A model generated the notes under the pieces. It was not told where the DNA came from. It made no database searches and was given only the letters and a program-made list of their open reading frames with translations. Below, piece by piece: positions 47,083-56,254 of a DNA stretch of 64,000 nt. The first letter of the stretch is position 1. Each line of letters opens with the position of its first letter. A program made the translations under genes and the position numbers. This DNA comes from Halalkalibacter okhensis. Lineage in GTDB: Bacteria > Bacillota > Bacilli > Bacillales > Bacillaceae_D. The DNA lies in assembly GCF_000787375.1 (NCBI RefSeq), contig NZ_JRJU01000018.1:1-64000 (forward strand), given 5' to 3'.

Positions 47083-47097
47083 AAGTCTCTACTCCCC

Positions 47098-48372
47098 CTA
47101 TTGAGTTAATCCTTCTTCGACAATTTTTAATGCATAGTCAATTTCCTCTTTTGTCACTGTCGTTGGTGCAATGAAACGAATTACGTTACGCTCAGTTCCA
47201 CACGGAAGCAAAATCAGTCCTTTTTCAAGTGCGTATTGTCTTAATTTATTGATTCTTTCTGAGTCCGGTAGACCTGTTTTTGTTACGAGTTCCATCGCTA
47301 ACATTAACCCTAGTCCACGTACATCTCCAATACCTTCAATTGTTTGTTGCAATTCTAGTAATCTGTTTTTAAAATACTCCCCTTGTTTCATAGCATTTTC
47401 TAGTCCGTCTTCTTCTAATACCTGAATAGTTGCGAGGGAAGCAGCGCATGCAATTGGATTCCCTCCATAAGTACCACCATGAGTTCCAGCTGGCCACTGC
47501 TCCATAATTTCTCTTGATGCAACCAGTGCACTAAGCGGAAAGCCAGAAGCAATTCCTTTTGCTAAGGTTAAAATATCAGGTTTCACCCCAGAGTGTTCAT
47601 AAGCAAACATTTTTCCAGTACGACCAAATCCTGTTTGAATTTCATCAAAGACCAAGAGAATTCCGTATTGATCACAGATTTCGCGTAAGCGCTCTAAAAA
47701 TTGCTTCGGTGGTACAATATAGCCACCTTCACCTTGTACTGGTTCAATAATCATGGCAGCAACACTTTCAGGAGCAACTTGGAATTGGAAAACTTCCTCA
47801 AGATGAGCAAAACATCTTTCAACCTCTTGTTCCTCTGTTAACCCAGTTCTGTAAGCATAGGGATATTCACTGTAATAAACACTTGGTAATAAACCCTCAT
47901 AATCTTTTCGATAGGCTGAATTGGAGAAAGTAATCGATGTAGTACCGATCGTTCGGCCATGAAACCCTCTTTTAAATGAAATTACAGCTGGACGTTTCGT
48001 CACTTTCTTTGCTAATTTAATGGCCCCTTCGTTTACTTCAGCACCACTATTACTAAAGTAAACCATTTGATCTCCGCCATTTAACTCATTTAGCTTCTCT
48101 GCTAGTTCTATATAGGAAGGATAATAGACAACGTTATGCCCACCGTGGATTAATTCTTCAAGTTGACTCTTTGCCGCTTCAACAACTTTGGGATGGTTAT
48201 GGCCAACATTCGTTACAGCAACCCCACTTGCAAAGTCTAGATACTCTTTCCCATCTTCACTTGTTACATAACTCCCCTTTGCTTTAACAATCCCTATTTC
48301 TGTAGCTCTCAAAGCTGTTGGTGGAGTAACCTTTGCTGCTCTTTCAAATAATGACACCTTTGTTTTATTCAT
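47098..48372 (-). CDS. Class III aminotransferase, GABA-type
   Basis: 424-residue PLP enzyme of the ornithine/4-aminobutyrate class. FSNSGAEVNEGAIKLAKKVT, FKRGFHGRT, IIEPVQGEGGYIVPP, LLVFDEIQTGFGRTGKMFAYEH and the Schiff-base Lys in LTLAKGIASGFPLSA identify it. It moves an omega-amino group to 2-oxoglutarate or pyruvate, giving a semialdehyde. GAGGAGG lies before ATG 48372. It overlaps rocB-like by eight bases. The next gene encodes the matching aldehyde dehydrogenase. Confidence 0.9.
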   Translation of the reverse strand: MNKTKVSLFERAAKVTPPTALRATEIGIVKAKGSYVTSEDGKEYLDFASGVAVTNVGHNHPKVVEAAKSQLEELIHGGHNVVYYPSYIELAEKLNELNGGDQMVYFSNSGAEVNEGAIKLAKKVTKRPAVISFKRGFHGRTIGTTSITFSNSAYRKDYEGLLPSVYYSEYPYAYRTGLTEEQEVERCFAHLEEVFQFQVAPESVAAMIIEPVQGEGGYIVPPKQFLERLREICDQYGILLVFDEIQTGFGRTGKMFAYEHSGVKPDILTLAKGIASGFPLSALVASREIMEQWPAGTHGGTYGGNPIACAASLATIQVLEEDGLENAMKQGEYFKNRLLELQQTIEGIGDVRGLGLMLAMELVTKTGLPDSERINKLRQYALEKGLILLPCGTERNVIRFIAPTTVTKEEIDYALKIVEEGLTQ

Positions 48373-50083
48373 TATGATCCTCCTCATTTAACATCTCTTT
48401 TGTAACTTGACGAATTAATTTAGGCAAAATGTGAAATGTATAAGGTTTGTATACTCTCTCCGACCATTGGTGAGCATCTTTACCGTAAACACCCATATTA
48501 ATAGATGGAATATTTAATTGTCTTATTCCATTTACGGGGACAGGATAAATTTTATCCCATTCAGGAAAGTTTTTAACTAAACTATTAATCTCTTCATCTG
48601 TATCATGTAATGATAAGTAGCTGCTATCTGATAAATAAGGAAAGAACTTTTTCATAGAGAATTTTTCACCGGTTTCTATTTCGGTTTCTTTTAGAACTCT
48701 GTCAATCACTTCGTATTTTTTTCTCTCTTTTTCATTTTTAATATTCAAGTAATTATGAGGACAGTATGGAGGGGCGAAGAATACGATAACCCTTGGCTTT
48801 TTTTCTGGATCTTGCTTCAATAGTTCTTCGATAATCTTAAAACAAAGCATTCTAGGTTCTAAATTACTATTTTGATCGACTACTTTTCTCGAAATAGATT
48901 CCGTATCTATCCCTTTTTGAGATAACTCATTAATCAATTCACTATAGCTATCGACTTCTGTTTTCCATGATATTTTTGAGGACGGAAGTCCTGTAATATT
49001 CAAAAATTCACTATATTGTTCAAATAACTTACTTTCCACTTCTATACAGGATTCTTTCGCAATATTTAATAGTTTTTCCATCACACTTTTCGGATTATCT
49101 TCGTAAATAAAATAATTAAAATAAAGATAACTAGTTAATGCGGTTTGTACATTGTAAAAGTCTTTATTATCTCTTTGAAATAAACAAGAAGGTGGTAAGA
49201 CTAATTCATCTTTAATATTTTCTGCAAGTTCCATATTATTATTGATCCTGCGATTAATCTCTGCTGAAATATGGGTAGGATCCACCCCTGTTAAAGTCTC
49301 ACCAACATGAGCTTCTCTTCCATAAATAAAAAAGCAGGGCAATAACTTTCCAACGGCTCCTGTGTGAATATAGCGGTTGGGATCCCCATCATATAACGGC
49401 GTACAAAAATCATTATTAATTGCCATAACGTAATCAAGTTCTTTTTCTTTTTTTAAACGATTTAATTCACTAATGGAGCAAATCACACCCGTATGTTCAT
49501 TTTCTTCCACAGGATTAATCATTAAAAGTACATTTCCCGTTAATTCCTCTAGATGCTTAGAAAAATGAAGAATATTTGTAAGATGAACAGCTATTCCACT
49601 TTTCATATCAACTGATCCGCGTCCAAACATCCAGTCCCCCGAAAGAGCAGCTTGTTGAATTTCTACATTTTCTTCATAGGTAGAAAAAAAAGCTTTTATT
49701 TTCTCAGGATTAAAGGCATTTTCTTTCTGGGCTCCAAAGTCTTCAATCCCAACTGTATCGGAATGACTATGATAAATTACTGTTTTATCTGAAGGACCCA
49801 TAATAAGAGCAAATATATTTTTTCTTCCCAATTCATCATTTTCTAACTTTTGTTCCCAAACATATTCTGGATGATTGCTGAAATATGGAATATGATATAA
49901 AAAAGCTTTAATAAAGTTTGCAATATCGACTTCGCCTTTTGTTCCATTTATACTTTTTAATCCTACTAATGTAGTTGTTATTTTTTCAATTTTTTCAGGA
50001 TTATCAAGGTCCTTTATCTCTTCATATAAGGCCATTGCCTCTTGCCCATACTCTGAGTTAGCGTAACTTTCTTCTACTCTCAA
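48365..50083 (-). CDS. rocB: RocB-like M20-family amidohydrolase
   Basis: 572-residue protein resembling B. subtilis RocB (566 residues), annotated as an arginine-utilisation peptidase of unknown reaction. The M20 metal-site pattern is visible: VIYHSHSDTVG near 110-120, DWMFGRGSVDMKSGIAVHL near 153-171 and MINPVEENEHTG near 188-199. It hydrolyses amide bonds of small molecules in related proteins. Starts at TTG with GGGGGG upstream. Its place between a carrier/hydroxyacid gene set and a transaminase suggests it frees an amine or amino acid from an acylated or amide substrate. Confidence 0.82.
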   Translation of the reverse strand: MRVEESYANSEYGQEAMALYEEIKDLDNPEKIEKITTTLVGLKSINGTKGEVDIANFIKAFLYHIPYFSNHPEYVWEQKLENDELGRKNIFALIMGPSDKTVIYHSHSDTVGIEDFGAQKENAFNPEKIKAFFSTYEENVEIQQAALSGDWMFGRGSVDMKSGIAVHLTNILHFSKHLEELTGNVLLMINPVEENEHTGVICSISELNRLKKEKELDYVMAINNDFCTPLYDGDPNRYIHTGAVGKLLPCFFIYGREAHVGETLTGVDPTHISAEINRRINNNMELAENIKDELVLPPSCLFQRDNKDFYNVQTALTSYLYFNYFIYEDNPKSVMEKLLNIAKESCIEVESKLFEQYSEFLNITGLPSSKISWKTEVDSYSELINELSQKGIDTESISRKVVDQNSNLEPRMLCFKIIEELLKQDPEKKPRVIVFFAPPYCPHNYLNIKNEKERKKYEVIDRVLKETEIETGEKFSMKKFFPYLSDSSYLSLHDTDEEINSLVKNFPEWDKIYPVPVNGIRQLNIPSINMGVYGKDAHQWSERVYKPYTFHILPKLIRQVTKEMLNEEDHNE

Positions 50084-50098
50084 AAGATTTCCCCCCTT

Positions 50099-51052
50099 TT
50101 AATAATAACGATCCAAATTGACGACATTGATCATATTAAAACGTTCTTGTGTCATAAATTCCGTGTAATTTTGATTAAAAATTTCCATACAACGATCTAT
50201 ATAGCGACCTGATTTGGCTGACATATGTGGTGTGACAACCACATTCTCTAGTTCCCAAAACGGATGTCCCTTTGGAAGGGGTTCTTCGATAAATACATCA
50301 AGAATGGCTCCTTTTATCTTTTTCTCATTAAGTATATTGTAAAGAGCATCCTCATCCATTAATCCACCACGACCGACATTAATTAGTACAGCATCTTTGT
50401 TTAATTGAATAAGGACATCTTCCGAAAAGATTCCCTTTGTCGTTGGTGTCAATGGCAGGATAATCGCAACATAGTCATAATCTCCTATCCTATTAAAGGA
50501 CTGCTCCATGGTGAATACCTCGTCGAATGGAGCTACCTGTTTACCTAACGAATTGACGCCATGAACGGTCATATTAAATAACTTTGCTTTTCTAGCAAGC
50601 TCTGACCCAATGGCCCCAGTACCATAAATGAGCAACTGACCTTCGTTAAGTTCACCAACAAGATTATCACGATCCCAAACTTGTTGTTTTTGGAGCTCGA
50701 TATACCGATGAAAATGTTTTGCAAAGTGTAACATCCCTCCAATAACGAATTCAGTCATTGGGATGGCATGAATTCCTCGAACATATGTAACAAAGATTTG
50801 CCGCTGTTTGATGGCTTCAAAGGGCAAGTCCTCTAACCCTACACTTAATAGCTGTATCCACCTGAGTCGGGGGAACCGGTCCAAGTTTTCAGCTGTTAAG
50901 TCGTTTCCAAATGTAATTAATATCTCTACCTTTTTTGAGACCTCTGTGTCTATTTCTTCTATATTGAAATAACTAACTATTTGTTCCCCGTTTTTTTTAT
51001 AAAACTCTTGAAGATGTTCTTCGGTAAGTTCATCTGTTGTACTAACTATCAA
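50099..51052 (-). CDS. D-2-hydroxyacid dehydrogenase
   Basis: 317-residue NAD-dependent dehydrogenase. YGTGAIGSELARKAKLF is the cofactor loop near residue 138; the catalytic Arg is in INVGRGGLMDEDAL near 226-240, the Glu in FIEEPLP and the His in TPHMSAK near 283. It interconverts a 2-ketoacid and its D-2-hydroxyacid (glyoxylate, hydroxypyruvate or phenylpyruvate in relatives). Begins at TTG behind GGGGGGAGAGG. Combined with GlcDF two routes at the hydroxyacid/ketoacid level are present. Confidence 0.88.
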   Translation of the reverse strand: MIVSTTDELTEEHLQEFYKKNGEQIVSYFNIEEIDTEVSKKVEILITFGNDLTAENLDRFPRLRWIQLLSVGLEDLPFEAIKQRQIFVTYVRGIHAIPMTEFVIGGMLHFAKHFHRYIELQKQQVWDRDNLVGELNEGQLLIYGTGAIGSELARKAKLFNMTVHGVNSLGKQVAPFDEVFTMEQSFNRIGDYDYVAIILPLTPTTKGIFSEDVLIQLNKDAVLINVGRGGLMDEDALYNILNEKKIKGAILDVFIEEPLPKGHPFWELENVVVTPHMSAKSGRYIDRCMEIFNQNYTEFMTQERFNMINVVNLDRYY

Positions 51053-51127
51053 ATGCCTCTCCCCCCAAAAAGTTTTAATGCGAATGGAAATTCACAAAGG
51101 TCGCTCCTCACCTAATGGAACTATGTA

Positions 51128-51472
51128 TTACCCTTGACGAACTATTGCTATAATTTCCATCTCGTTGTCATTTGGATTTTCTAATCCATGGCTTTGTCCA
51201 ACCTCAATTACACAGATAGTTCCAGGATTAATTCGAACTCGCTCTTTTTGATTATTAATAAAATATCCTTCACCTTTCAGTACATAATAAGCCTCTGCTT
51301 CTCCAACATGTTGATGAAAGCCTATAGAGGTTTGTGGTTTAATGATTACTTTTGCGAATAGGGAAAGATCCCCAAACTTATCATCCATAGTTAATACTTT
51401 TTCAATTTCTATGGATCCCACACCACCATGAGGATTATTAATTAGTACTTTTTCTATTGAGTTTCTGACCAT
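51128..51472 (-). CDS. Small single-domain cupin protein
   Basis: 114 residues of a cupin_2 fold: FHQHVGEAEAYYVLKGEGYF (about 52-71) gives two His and a Glu metal ligand; GTICVIEVGQSHGLENPNDNEMEIIAIV (about 83-110) the third His. Small cupins in catabolic operons are often isomerases or binding proteins; no reaction can be assigned. It follows dctM by 12 bp. Confidence 0.82.
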   Translation of the reverse strand: MVRNSIEKVLINNPHGGVGSIEIEKVLTMDDKFGDLSLFAKVIIKPQTSIGFHQHVGEAEAYYVLKGEGYFINNQKERVRINPGTICVIEVGQSHGLENPNDNEMEIIAIVRQG

Positions 51473-51483
51473 TAATTCACCCT

Positions 51484-52764
51484 CTATCCAAAAATTTGCG
51501 GAAGAATTGTAGATATGCTTGGAACAAAAATAACGATTAGAACTATAAGAGCTACAATACCAATTATGTGTAATATATATGGAAGTGTATTTTCTATTCC
51601 CATATTTTTATCAGTTATACTACACCCTGCAATTAAGGATAATCCAACTGGCGGCGTAATATTGGCTAAGGCAAAGTTCAATATTAAAACCATTCCAAAA
51701 TGGATAGGATCTATTCCATACTGCATAGCTATTGGCATAAAAATTGGGCTAAGTAAAATTATTAAAGACGTCACTTCTGTTAGAGTTCCTAAAATAAATA
51801 AAATCAACGAAACCATTAATAAAAACTGAATAGGCGTACTTGCATACTGTAAAAAGAAATTAGAGATCATATCAGGAATTTTATTAACAGTTAGGACATA
51901 ACTAAATGAACTTGCAACTGAAATAATGACTAGTATTGAAGCAGAAGTGATTGCAGAATTGATCATTATTTCCTTGAATTTATTAAAGGTTAACTCACGA
52001 TAAAACATAGCCAGTATAAATCCGTATAATACTGCTATGACTGCAGCTTCTGTTGCTGTCACTAGCCCACTAAAAATACCACCTAGTATAAAAACGGGAG
52101 TCATTAACGGTAAAAAGGCCTCTTTACATATTCGCAAAAATTCTATACCACTACTTTTTGTTTGCTCAACAACTCCATAACCTTTCCTCTTAGACATGTA
52201 TCCTGCATAAATACAAATAAATATTGTTAGTAGGATCCCTGGTAGAAGGCCTGCGATAAATAGTTTTCCAATTGAAATATTTGTTGATATCCCAAGGACA
52301 ACCATGGTTATACTGGGAGGTATAATTAATCCTAGAACACCAGCAGGGCCAATAATACTAGCAATAAAGGCATTGCTATACTTCTGTTCTTTCATCCTAG
52401 GGACTAGTACTGAACCTACAGCAAAAGTTGTTGCAACTGTTGAACCAGACACAGCACCAAATAATGTACTAGTAACTACCCCCGTCATAGCTAAACCACC
52501 TGACAGCTTACCTACAATTGCATTTGCTAAGCGCATTAATCTTTTCGTTAATCCACCTTTTCCCATAATATTTCCTGCTAATATGAAAAGTGGTAACGCT
52601 AATAGAGAAAAGGAATTTACCCCAGCAAACATTCTCTGCACCATTATCTCAAATGAAATTCCTTGTAGAAACATCACTCCGATCGTAACAGTCCCCATCG
52701 TAAAGGCAATAGGCATGCCAAGGAAGAGAAGAACAAAGAAAGAAATTAGAATAATTAAAATCAT
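51484..52764 (-). CDS. dctM: TRAP transporter large permease (DctM)
   Basis: 426-residue, about 12-helix DctM-type subunit. FAGVNSFSLLALPLFILAGNIMGKGG, SGSTVATTFAVGSVLVPRM, IIPPSITMVVLGI and ITPPVGLSLIAGCSI are the family's characteristic blocks. It is driven by the Na+ gradient in TRAP systems. ATGA overlap with dctQ makes the two coupled. Confidence 0.93.
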   Translation of the reverse strand: MILIILISFFVLLFLGMPIAFTMGTVTIGVMFLQGISFEIMVQRMFAGVNSFSLLALPLFILAGNIMGKGGLTKRLMRLANAIVGKLSGGLAMTGVVTSTLFGAVSGSTVATTFAVGSVLVPRMKEQKYSNAFIASIIGPAGVLGLIIPPSITMVVLGISTNISIGKLFIAGLLPGILLTIFICIYAGYMSKRKGYGVVEQTKSSGIEFLRICKEAFLPLMTPVFILGGIFSGLVTATEAAVIAVLYGFILAMFYRELTFNKFKEIMINSAITSASILVIISVASSFSYVLTVNKIPDMISNFFLQYASTPIQFLLMVSLILFILGTLTEVTSLIILLSPIFMPIAMQYGIDPIHFGMVLILNFALANITPPVGLSLIAGCSITDKNMGIENTLPYILHIIGIVALIVLIVIFVPSISTILPQIFG

Positions 52765-53237
52765 ATTGTCGTCTCTCCTTTTTTAGAGAAATCCAACATA
52801 TTGACCAATAAAAAATAAATAGAAAATATGGAACTAATTGGTATCACACAATAGAATAATCCCATTGGCAACTTTAATGTTGAAGATGTCGTTCCCATTG
52901 ATAAGATTGATAGTTTGAAGCCATACACCATGAGTACACAAAAAAATACGATCATAATCCCATGAATAATTAAGCCAATCTTACTACGAAGATTTTTATT
53001 GACTAAATTTACGAAGTAATTAACTGACAAATGCATCTTCTCGTGTAGCGCCAAGCTTGCTCCTAAAAAAGTTAACCAAACAACTAAAAGTCGTGCTAAC
53101 TCTTCCGTTCCAGGTAAAGATACTCTGATAAATCTTGAAAACACTTGAATAAAAACAATAATAGTTAATCCTGTAATTGCTATTATGCAAAGTATGGCTA
53201 ATAATTTAACTATCTTTTCCGTAAATTTCGTCAACAT
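52761..53237 (-). CDS. dctQ: TRAP transporter small permease (DctQ)
   Basis: 158-residue four-helix DctQ protein: GLTIIVFIQVFSRFIRVSLPGTEELARLLVVWLTFLGASLALHE carries the conserved E-E-L-A-R/W motif. AAAGGAG precedes the ATG. A 200-bp gap with a strong hairpin separates it from dctP. Confidence 0.92.
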   Translation of the reverse strand: MLTKFTEKIVKLLAILCIIAITGLTIIVFIQVFSRFIRVSLPGTEELARLLVVWLTFLGASLALHEKMHLSVNYFVNLVNKNLRSKIGLIIHGIMIVFFCVLMVYGFKLSILSMGTTSSTLKLPMGLFYCVIPISSIFSIYFLLVNMLDFSKKGETTI

Positions 53238-53394
53238 AAAATTCTCCTTTAATTTGAATCAATTCCTGTAGTTGACTCCTGCAAACCCAAGAGTTTTTAG
53301 AATATAAAAAAGTAGCACTACCAAAAGCCTTAAACAGTTTAACAATCTATTAGAATAAAAGAAATTCAACAATTTATCATTAAGACAATTTTGT

Positions 53395-53432
53395 TCCTCC
53401 CTGTTTTAGTAACATAATATAAACAGGGAGGA
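53395..53432 (-). other. Intercistronic hairpin between dctP and dctQ
   Basis: CCTCCCTGTTT / AAACAGGGAGG, perfect 11-bp stem with a loop of about 16 bases, seven bases after the dctP stop. On the minus strand it is not followed by a T-run, so it is better read as an mRNA-stabilising or processing hairpin than a full terminator. Confidence 0.6.
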
Positions 53433-53438
53433 AAAATT

Positions 53439-54479
53439 TTACCAACCAGAGGCAGCTCTATAAATGTTCATTAGCTCTTCCCCAAAAGTTTCTTTTTCCC
53501 ACTTATCATATACAGGCATCATTTTTTCACGGAAGGCTTCTGTATCTACGTCATCATTAATGATCATCCCTCTTTTAGCCAACTCCTCAAGATAATCATC
53601 TTCACTGTCGTTATTAATTAACTGAAGTTCTTTAGAAATTCTGTCTCCTTCATCAAGGATAACTTGCTGATCCTCAGGTGAAATTTTCTCCCACGTATCG
53701 TTATCTATAACCATCATAACGGTATTATAAAAATGTCCTGTTAGTGATAAATAATCTTGTACTTCGTCAAATTTAGGGGCAACAATATTAGCAAGAGGGT
53801 TTTCCTGAGCATCTAGAGCACCCTGTTGTAAAGCACCATAAACCTCACTAAACGCCATAACAGTCGGCATGGCTCCTAATTGCTCAAACGCATCAACGCG
53901 TAAACTTGTTTCCGCAACTCGAATACTCATGCCTTCCATATCTTCTGGAGTAACAATTGGCTTTTTATTATTTGTAACATGTCTAAATCCCCACTCTAAA
54001 TAAGAAACCTTAGTCATCCCTTGTTCATCCATGACATTTGCTAAGTACTCACCAAATTCTCCTTCATACGCCGCACGAGCGTGTTCAACGTCTTTCCACA
54101 TATATGGTAAATCCTCAATAGCCATACGCATGTCTAAAGCTTGCATAGATCCCACCATAATAGCTGCAGATTCCATAGTACCTAACCGTACTTGTTCTAA
54201 CATTTCTGTTTCAGAACCCAATTGACTATTAGGAAAGATGTCAAAGTTTATACGTCCATCTGTTTTGTCATGAACTGTCCCAGCCATCTCAAGGATTAAA
54301 TCAGCGGCAGGGGTACCCTCCGATAAAGCATGTCCTAATTGTAAACTGATAGACTCTTGCTCAGGACTGTCTTGACTACTTGAATTCGCCGTAGCTTCCT
54401 CTGTAGTTTCGCTTGAACATCCAATAAGAGCTATTAGCAATAGTAATGTGCTTACAATACCAAAAGTGATTCTTTTCAT
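53439..54479 (-). CDS. dctP: TRAP transporter substrate-binding lipoprotein (DctP)
   Basis: 346-residue receptor. A lipoprotein signal ends LLLIALIGCSS (Cys21), followed by a Ser/Glu linker. The DctP fold shows LGHALSEGTPAADLILEMA, FPNSQLGSETEMLEQVRLGTM, VTPEDMEGMSIRVAETSLR (the conserved carboxylate-binding Arg) and GALDAQENPLANI (the conserved Asn). The ligand is a carboxylate. Nothing in the sequence says which. Confidence 0.93.
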   Translation of the reverse strand: MKRITFGIVSTLLLLIALIGCSSETTEEATANSSSQDSPEQESISLQLGHALSEGTPAADLILEMAGTVHDKTDGRINFDIFPNSQLGSETEMLEQVRLGTMESAAIMVGSMQALDMRMAIEDLPYMWKDVEHARAAYEGEFGEYLANVMDEQGMTKVSYLEWGFRHVTNNKKPIVTPEDMEGMSIRVAETSLRVDAFEQLGAMPTVMAFSEVYGALQQGALDAQENPLANIVAPKFDEVQDYLSLTGHFYNTVMMVIDNDTWEKISPEDQQVILDEGDRISKELQLINNDSEDDYLEELAKRGMIINDDVDTEAFREKMMPVYDKWEKETFGEELMNIYRAASGW

Positions 54480-54582
54480 CTTTTTTCCTCCCTTTTACAT
54501 CCTTTATAGAATTACTAAATTACCTCAATGCTATATAAGAACTATAGTCTTCTTTCCGTTGCCCCCTTGTGTTATTTATATG

Positions 54583-55224
54583 CTAAGTCAAAATGCGTTT
54601 AGTTACATTTTGCACGTGTAGCTTCATTTGCTCTTCTGCATCAAAGGTGATTTTTGTTGATAGAGCTTTAACAATTCTTAAGTGTTCTTCAACTGCCCCA
54701 GTAGCACTTTCTTGGAGTGTATTTGATAAAATTAAAAATCTCTGTACTTGATATATAAGATTTTCAATGTATTCTTTCAGTTGTACATTCTTTGAAAACT
54801 CAGCGATAGTAAAGTGAAATTCATTATCTAACTCCAGAAACTTGCTATAATCGGACTCTTTTATTGCCTCTTTTTGTTGGTCACAAATATCTTGCAAATG
54901 GCAAATCTTTTTTTCATCGATATGCCCTGTTGCTAACCGAACAGCTAATGTCTCTAAAGATTCACGAATAATTTGAAATTCACTTACATCTTGCATTGAA
55001 ATCATACTTACTTTTGCTTTTCGACCTGGCTTCATTTCAACTAAACCTTCAAAAGCCAATTGATTTAATGCAGCTTTAATCGGTGTTCTACTAATACCTA
55101 ATTTACTAGCAAGGTGCTCTTCCGCTAATATTTCTAAAGGTTGGAAATCATTCTCAATAATTGCTTGCTTAATGACTTTATATGCTTGTTCAGCAAGTGT
55201 TTCTGATGGTTTAAGTTTTTTCAT
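54583..55224 (-). CDS. GntR-family (FadR/FCD subfamily) transcriptional regulator
   Basis: 213 residues. Winged helix near the N-terminus: AYKVIKQAIIENDFQPLEILAEEHLASKLGISRTPIKAALNQLAFEGLVEMKPGRKAKVS. The C-terminal FCD domain shows the metal His/Asp pattern (LELDNEFHFTIAEFS, EEHLRIVKAL). Frame opens at GTG 55233, but AAAGGTG suits ATG 55224. Immediately upstream of the TRAP genes and codirectional, hence the probable effector-dependent switch of the operon. The 20-bp palindrome in front of its own start indicates autoregulation. Confidence 0.9.
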   Translation of the reverse strand: MKKLKPSETLAEQAYKVIKQAIIENDFQPLEILAEEHLASKLGISRTPIKAALNQLAFEGLVEMKPGRKAKVSMISMQDVSEFQIIRESLETLAVRLATGHIDEKKICHLQDICDQQKEAIKESDYSKFLELDNEFHFTIAEFSKNVQLKEYIENLIYQVQRFLILSNTLQESATGAVEEHLRIVKALSTKITFDAEEQMKLHVQNVTKRILT

Positions 55225-55248
55225 TTCCCTCACCTTTTATTGTATTTT

Positions 55249-55268
55249 GTATCCTGTATACAGAATAC
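55249..55268. promoter_or_regulatory. Probable GntR operator
   Basis: GTATCCTGTATACAGAATAC is a 20-bp palindrome with one mismatched pair, centred on TGTATACA, a common FCD-type half-site arrangement. It lies 25 bp before the regulator start. Confidence 0.7.
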
Positions 55269-55487
55269 ATTAGTGAACTATTGATGGTCAATTAGAAAAA
55301 GTATAAATTTTCAAATAATTTGTCATGTTATCTAACAACGGTTAAAAGTCTTGTTAATAAGTTAATAACATCCGATAGAAAATAAAAGCATTCGTTCACT
55401 ATTGGAACGAATGCTTTTATTTATTAAAATACTGTTTTCTATCATGGCTTCCATCCAAACCCAGTAAAGGTTAAATACTTTGATTAA

Positions 55488-55995
55488 TTATAACGAAAGG
55501 TTCCTTTTGACAATAGTACTTAATTTTTGGATTCCTTTAACTATCTCATCTTGGTCAGCATAACTAAAGGAAAGTCTAAGACACTCCGATCCTATTTGTT
55601 GATCCAAGAAAAAATATTTCCCCGGGACAAATGAGACCCCTTCTGAGAGTGCCTGAATTAATAATTGCGATGTATCGATACCAGCAATGCGGACCCATAC
55701 AAAGTACCCGCCGTCTGGTATATACCAGGAAGCTGATTTGGGTAAGTATTGGTCCAAAGCAGAAAGCAATGCCCAAAATTTGGTTTGGTAAGTACCTCTT
55801 AACGTTTTTAGTCGTTTTTCAAAATTAATACTTTCAAGATAAGTTGCCATTGTTGCTTGAGCAAATGGATGGTCTAAATCCTTTTTAAACCATGCCAAAG
55901 TAGTAATAAATTCTGGTGCCTCCGCTACCCACCCAATCCGAAGTCCTGGTGCTACTATTTTAGAGTAAGGTAATTCGAATGATGGGTCAGTCTAA
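55488..55995 (-). pseudogene. 5'-truncated PLP-dependent aminotransferase
   Basis: The C-terminal part of a class I/MocR-type aminotransferase. Reading leftward from about 55995 it gives TDPSFELPYSKIVAPGLRIGW, the Schiff-base Lys block (SKIVAPGLRIGW), then the small domain to the stop at 55488 (DGGYFVWVRI, FVPGKYFF, LRLSFSYAD). There is no start codon; an in-frame TAG lies at the upstream boundary. About two-thirds of the gene (about 250 codons) is missing, apparently by deletion at 55985-55995. Confidence 0.8.
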
Positions 55996-56077
55996 AAATG
56001 GTTATGTAAGGTTTAATTTTGAGGTTTTGCCGTTCATTTGCCGTTTAAACGAAGAAGATATAGAGAAAGAAAAATAG
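55979..56077 (+). pseudogene. 3' tail of an unidentified plus-strand gene
   Basis: Frame reading GQSKNGYVRFNFEVLPFICR and ending LNEEDIEKEK before TAG at 56077. It has the composition of a genuine protein tail but lacks an upstream part; its left boundary coincides with the aminotransferase truncation. No family is recognised. Confidence 0.35.
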
Positions 56078-56089
56078 ACAAAAAGAAAA

Positions 56090-56110
56090 ACCCTTGATAC
56101 ACAAGGGCTT
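56090..56110 (-). terminator. Terminator after tRNA-Val
   Basis: CCCTTG / CAAGGG stem with a five-base loop; the minus strand continues TTTTTCTTTTT. It follows the tRNA-Val by ten bases. Confidence 0.8.
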
Positions 56111-56118
56111 AAACACAA

Positions 56119-56191
56119 TGACCCGTACTGGGTTCGAACCAGTGACCTCCACCCTGTCAAGGTGGCGCTCTCCCAGCTGAGCTAACGGATC
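56119..56191 (-). tRNA. tRNA-Val (anticodon GAC)
   Basis: Cloverleaf: acceptor GATCCGT/ACGGGTC, anticodon stem CCACC/GGTGG around loop TTGACAG (GAC, decoding GUC), T arm CTGG-TTCGAAC-CCAG, discriminator A. No CCA is encoded. Confidence 0.93.
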
Positions 56192-56254
56192 AAGATAATA
56201 TTGTATCGACATCTATTAATATACTGAATTACTAAGGTGTTGTCAATATAAATT

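Noticed and set aside
55979-56077. Phage integrase tail beside the tRNA genes
   Set aside because: The position is suggestive, but no recombinase motif is in the 32 residues, so I did not name it as integrase or call an attachment site.
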